Part shown: positions 9,547-12,840 of the stretch, piece by piece
How the letters are laid out: the number at the start of each line of letters is the position of its first letter
Position numbering within the stretch: the first letter of the stretch is position 1
Notes under the pieces: model-generated
Databases searched by the model: none
The model's input: the letters and a program-made list of their open reading frames with translations, nothing else
What the model was told of the DNA's origin: nothing
Made by a program: the position numbers and the translations under genes
Assembly: GCA_001430745.1 (NCBI GenBank)
Contig: KQ481946.1
Span: 262,521 to 275,360, forward strand
Origin: Auxenochlorella pyrenoidosa
Lineage: Eukaryota > Chlorophyta > Trebouxiophyceae > Chlorellales > Chlorellaceae
Reading direction: 5' to 3'
Length of the DNA: 12,840 nt

Positions 9547-9753
9547 GGCAGCTGAGAGGTTGTCTGAGCTCCCGAGGTTCAAAAGCGACGAGCAGTAGGG
9601 GGGGGGGGGGGGGGACTCCAGGGGATCCCCCCTCCAGGTGCTGTCGAGGTTGTGCTTTCCAGCCGGGCAGCATGAGGGGCCTGTGGCCCTGGTGTGGGCT
9701 TCTTCCTGTGCAGTCAAAGGCAGGATCACGTTTGGCAAGCAAGTAGACCAGCC
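9547..9753. promoter_or_regulatory. Putative bidirectional promoter between the TEX264-like and COX7a-like genes
   Basis: The two predicted start codons (9546 minus, 9754 plus) diverge and lie only 207 bp apart, so both 5' UTRs and core promoters must overlap here unless upstream non-coding exons exist. I see no clear TATA box. A 17-G homopolymer (9598-9614) is the most conspicuous element. The minus-strand frame stays open up to an alternative ATG at 9738, so a longer N-terminus cannot be excluded. Confidence 0.5.
9598..9614 (+). repeat. G17 homopolymer
   Basis: Seventeen consecutive G residues on the plus strand, in the short divergent spacer and within 52 bp of the minus-strand ATG. Such a run can form a G-quadruplex and is prone to length polymorphism and base-calling error. 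Confidence 0.95.
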
Positions 9754-10924
9754 ATGAGCTCGTCGAGCCTGCAGCAGGAGTGGGGCAAGGTGCGCTGGCG
9801 AGCACCTGTCAATTTAGCCTACTTTGGCGTGTCAATAGAATGGATCTTTTGCCAGGCAGACGAATATGAGCAGTTGATGGGGCGCACCCTTGTGTCGCCG
9901 CCACCGCTGCTGCAGCCGCGGCCGCCGCCGGTGAAGCATCGCACGGCACGCCTCGGCTGTTGCCCTCTCAGCCATTTCCAATGCGTCGCCTTGCTGCGGC
10001 ACTCTCAATGCGCTTTCTGCACCCAGGTGTGCGCCGCAGGGGTGGGACCGCATCATCCAGGGGCAGTGCGAGCTGGCCAAGGCCAAGGGCTTCGTCCACC
10101 GAAAGGGTCAGATTGTGACAGCCAGGGCAGGGCCTGGCTTGCTTGATGGCTGCCTGAGCATCAACTGGGGGCTTTGACTGCTGCGAAATGCTGGCAGCCC
10201 AACACCGGGCAACGCGTCATTTGGCAGCAGTGGGGCCCTGCTTGCAACACCTCGCTTTGCATTCTGAACGCTTGCTAGCGCCCGCCCCGTATTTCTGCTG
10301 TCCCATTCCCCTGTTATGCTTCATCTATCACCTCTGGGCGCACCCTGTTAGGCATCCTCTCACTCACACCCTGCCTGTGCGTCCCGTGCCTGCAGGCCCA
10401 TATGACCAGGTCATCTCCAAGGCCATCCCGCTGGGGCTGACAGCGGTTGGGGCCGTGCTGTGCGTCCGTGGCATCTACAGCATGCAAGTGTGCTGGGGGA
10501 TGGACAGGGTCGTTTGGTGTGGAGGGAAAGGCAACGAGGCACAGAAAGCATCGCTTGCAGCATGCAGCGGGGCGGCACAGCTGGGATGCGCTACGGGCAG
10601 CTTGCCGCTGCGCAGAGCGGTTGCCGTTCGGCCCCCTCGGTCACGAGGCATCACAGAGTGCACGGCGGGACGAGCTGATTGTGCCTCATCTATTTCTAAC
10701 CAACTCCCTGACCTGCAGGATCCTGGGCATCAGTGAGTGGGGGCGGCGGAGCTGTGGTCGCTGGGCACATCGGGGCAGATCACTGCCCTGGGGAACAGCA
10801 GAGCAGGCGCAACCTGCTGACCTTGCTTGCATTCCACCAGGCTGGACAAGTTTTTACCATGGAGGTTCCACACCAAGCTGGTGCACATGCTGCATTGCCT
10901 CTGCCTGCAGACAAGAACGAGTGA
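9754..10924 (+). CDS. COX7a-like subunit of mitochondrial cytochrome c oxidase, copy A, five exons
   Basis: Exons 9754-9789, 10040-10106, 10396-10483, 10719-10732 (14 nt) and 10911-10924 (TGA) join in phase to a 72-residue protein. It starts MSSSSLQQEWGK, has a basic matrix-side stretch (GFVHRKGPYDQ, residues 29-39), one membrane segment AIPLGLTAVGAVLCVRGIYS, and ends MILGINKNE. Plant COX7a-like proteins share the length and the pattern KGPxDxxxSxAIPL...RGIYxM..GIxKxE. COX7a is a small single-span nuclear-encoded subunit of complex IV in the inner mitochondrial membrane. No cleavable presequence is evident, which suits such small subunits. Intron 3 is GC-AG (AT|GCAAGT). The match is by pattern recognition. 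A tandem paralogue follows at 11411. Confidence 0.75.
10484..10718 (+). other. GC-AG intron (COX7a-like copy A)
   Basis: The donor is AT|GCAAGT and the acceptor CTGCAG, phase 2, splitting the Met codon of IYS-M-ILGI. In copy B the intron at exactly this codon and phase has a GT donor (AT|GTGAGC), which independently supports the GC donor here. Confidence 0.85.
10719..10732 (+). other. 14-nt microexon, COX7a-like copy A
   Basis: The exon GATCCTGGGCATCA, between CTGCAG and GTGAGT, supplies ILGI and parts of two codons. The paralogue has a 14-nt exon at the same place (12627-12640) differing by one base, which strongly supports it. Confidence 0.85.
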
Positions 10925-11410
10925 AGCCACGGCTGGGGGCTACTTGGTGCTGGGGCTGCATGGTTCTCGACCGTTGGGAGATTACTGCCCGATGATCTGC
11001 GGGGCCGTTGGTTGTGACACAGATGTACAGCCTGCAACTTGATGATCGGAGATGTCTGGAAATTCAGGGGTCCTGGCAATGATCGTTCAGTCAACATTTT
11101 GGCCTCGCAGAAGCGTGAGCGCCTCTCTCTGCCAGCGCCTTGTGTGGGCTAGGTGCTGAGAACCATGGCAGCCATTTTGCTGAAAAGTTCTTTAGCCGTG
11201 GTGATTGCAGAATCCCGTACCATTTTCCCTGAAGGGCTTGGCATGGTAGGCATTGCCCAGTGCTGCATACGAGGATGGTGGAATGATCGGCGGTGCCTTG
11301 CATGCGACGGGCCCGCTGCCGCGCTGTCGCCGGCAGGCAAAAGGTCAACCCAAGCTCGCTCTGTGCGCAATCGCCCGTCGCCGCAGCCCGAGCTCAAATA
11401 AAGCATCGCC
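10925..11410. other. Intergenic region between the COX7a-like tandem copies
   Basis: This 486-bp stretch is visibly more AT-rich than the rest of the window (roughly 11030-11260). It should contain the 3' UTR of copy A and the promoter of copy B; AT-rich TCAAATAAAG lies just before the copy B ATG. Short open frames here (for example 11153-11401) have no supporting features. I found no repeat or RNA gene. Confidence 0.5.
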
Positions 11411-12640
11411 ATGTCCAGCAAGGCCATCGCCGAGGCGTGGGCAAAGGTGGGGCGACAGCAGGCTTTCGTTCACGCGCTCTCGCAAAGCTCCAGCTGCACG
11501 TCCAGGCGGCACCAGAGGCAGATCCTGCCGCCAGCAAGGCCTGCAAGCCTCTATGTGCCGCCTGCCCCGTTTGTGGAGCCACCCGCTGCGGGCTGAGGCT
11601 GCAAGGGAGACTCATGCAGCTGCGAGAGATTGTCGGATCTCTGCGCGCGACCAGCAGGGGCGCTGCTCCTGCACTGCCGCTGTCGGGAGGAGGGGCACTC
11701 GTTGCCAGCAGCTGCGTGCTAGGCGTCCGTGTTGCTTGCTACAGCACACCAATGGAGTCGCTGCTGGCTGGACCCTACCGCTCGCTGCTGCTTCTTATTA
11801 TGCGCATGCTTCCCTGGCTCTGTTTTGATGCGTGCAGGGCTGGCCGGCCATCAAGGCAGGGCAGGCCAAGATTCAGGTGCGCCGGTTGTTGCCTCCTTGG
11901 CTTGGCCCAGCCCCAGCATGTTCTGGACTGCCAGGGCATCTCCCATGTCAGACTGCTCATCACTTTTGGTGGTGCATTTGTATGGCTGTGGCACGACCAG
12001 CTGCCTTTAGGTTCCGCCGTGCCCACCATGCCAGGGAGGCCCATCTGCTCTGCCGCCCGCGGCCAACTCTCACCGCCCTGCCGGTCCTGCTGCCGCCAAC
12101 TGCAGTCGTCCAAGGCGTTTGTGCACCGCAAAATGCCCGGCGACCGGCTGACCTCCCAGGCGAGCTGGCTGGCCGTCAGCGGCCAAGCATGCACAGCTCA
12201 GCCAGGGGGCCGTAAACAGCGATGCTAGGCCCGCTCTGGCGCTTGCTACGCTGCCTGGAGCACTCAGCCAGCCCACTCGGTGTGCCGCCTGCTGCCATGC
12301 CGCTTGCTCGCTGGCTGCGCGTCGAGCTTCGAGTGTCTGGTGTCCCCCGCAGATCATTCCCCTGGGCCTCTCCGCCGTGGGCGCTGCCCTGCTGGTGCCT
12401 GGACTGTACAGCATGTGAGCGCTGCCAGGGCGGGCTCTTGATTTCTGCCCGGGCGCGTGTGGGCGAGAATTGGAAGCATGCCAGCGGCCCCCGCCTGTGC
12501 GGCCCTTGCTGCGGGAGCAGGGATGCGTGGGATCTGGCATTGGCAGGTTGCGTGGGGCAGCACTTGCTGCGCCAATCAAATCAGTGCCGGAGAGTCTGAA
12601 CGCTTCCGCCCCACCCTGCTGTGCAGGGTCCTGGGCATCA
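11411..12640 (+). CDS. COX7a-like subunit, copy B (tandem paralogue), 3' end off the window
   Basis: Exons 11411-11446, 11838-11876, 12106-12159, 12353-12414 and 12627-12640 (14 nt) join in phase to 68 residues: MSSKAIAEAWAK, GWPAIKAGQAKIQ, SSKAFVHRKMPGDRLTSQ, IIPLGLSAVGAALLVPGLYS, MVLGI. It aligns to copy A without gaps, with about 37 of 68 identical residues (roughly 54%). The expected last exon (NKxE-stop in copy A) was not found before 12840, so the gene probably continues; the donor GTGAGT at 12641 opens that intron. The GPYD motif of copy A is MPGD here, and the Arg before GIYSM is Pro. Intron 3 is GC-AG. It could be a stage- or stress-specific isoform, which is inference. Confidence 0.7.
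12160..12352 (+). other. GC-AG intron (COX7a-like copy B)
   Basis: The donor is CAG|GCGAGC and the acceptor CCGCAG, phase 0, joining LTSQ to IIPLGLSAVG. Copy A encodes the corresponding ISK-AIPLG junction inside a single exon, so the join is confirmed by the ungapped alignment. Confidence 0.8.
12627..12640 (+). other. 14-nt microexon, COX7a-like copy B
   Basis: The exon GGTCCTGGGCATCA, between GTGCAG and GTGAGT, matches the copy A microexon except for one base and has the same phases. It encodes VLGI plus parts of the flanking codons. Confidence 0.8.
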
Positions 12641-12840
12641 GTGAGTGGGCTCCTCAGTCCAGGGGGGGCGAACCCTCAACCCACTGCAGGCGGATCCAGC
12701 AGAGCTCACCTTGGCATGTTGGGAGTTGTGCCGTGCGATTCCTCAGCAGCGCCGAGCTGGCGGACAGCCGCCCTGTGCCATCAGGCAGCGGCTGAGCAGT
12801 AGAGTTGCTTGCTACCTCCAAAAACCCATGCCCCCCCACC
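12641..12840 (+). other. Start of the last intron of COX7a-like copy B
   Basis: It begins GTGAGTGGGC, the same ten bases that open the matching intron of copy A (10733). An acceptor-like CTGCAG ends at 12690, but the frame after it reads unrelated sequence to a TAG near 12800, so it is not accepted as the terminal exon. No other feature is visible up to the window end. Confidence 0.5.

Noticed and set aside
11153..11401. 82-codon plus-strand open frame between the COX7a copies
   Set aside because: It has no recognisable motif, ends just before the copy B start codon, and lies where a 3' UTR and promoter are expected.

Overview
The window looks like nuclear DNA of a GC-rich, intron-dense green alga, most likely a Chlorella-type trebouxiophyte. 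The grounds are the very high GC, short exons split by introns of roughly 110-730 bp, many GC-AG introns, and plant-like protein families. No bacterial operon, mobile-element ORF, tRNA, rRNA or CRISPR array was seen. Nearly every long open frame is a chance shadow of GC-rich sequence; the real genes appear only once exons are joined by splice signals and codon phase.

Layout. (1) 1-6902, plus strand: the 3' part of a large GH127 / DUF1680 glycosidase gene with 17 exons (889 residues in the window; the N-terminus lies upstream). All zinc and catalytic landmarks are present. A histidine-rich insertion of about 170 residues interrupts the catalytic domain, and an AbfB-like region closes the protein. 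The largest intron (2079-2812) carries a near-perfect 78-bp hairpin. (2) 6903-7478: convergent spacer with one weak exon candidate. (3) 7553-9546, minus strand: a seven-exon gene reconstructed here, whose protein resembles TEX264 (GyrI-like fold, ER-anchored). Its 3' end is ambiguous. (4) 9547-9753: short divergent spacer with a G17 run. (5) 9754-10924, plus strand: a five-exon gene for a 72-residue COX7a-like subunit of mitochondrial cytochrome c oxidase. (6) 10925-11410: intergenic. (7) 11411-12640 and beyond, plus strand: a tandem, diverged COX7a-like paralogue whose last exon is off the window.

The genes do not form a pathway; they are independent eukaryotic units. The points most worth a second look are the intronic hairpin, the His-rich insertion in a zinc glycosidase, the algal TEX264-like gene, the COX7a tandem pair with identical 14-nt microexons, shifted introns and a GT/GC donor swap, and the high share of GC-AG introns (6 of 30 complete modelled introns).
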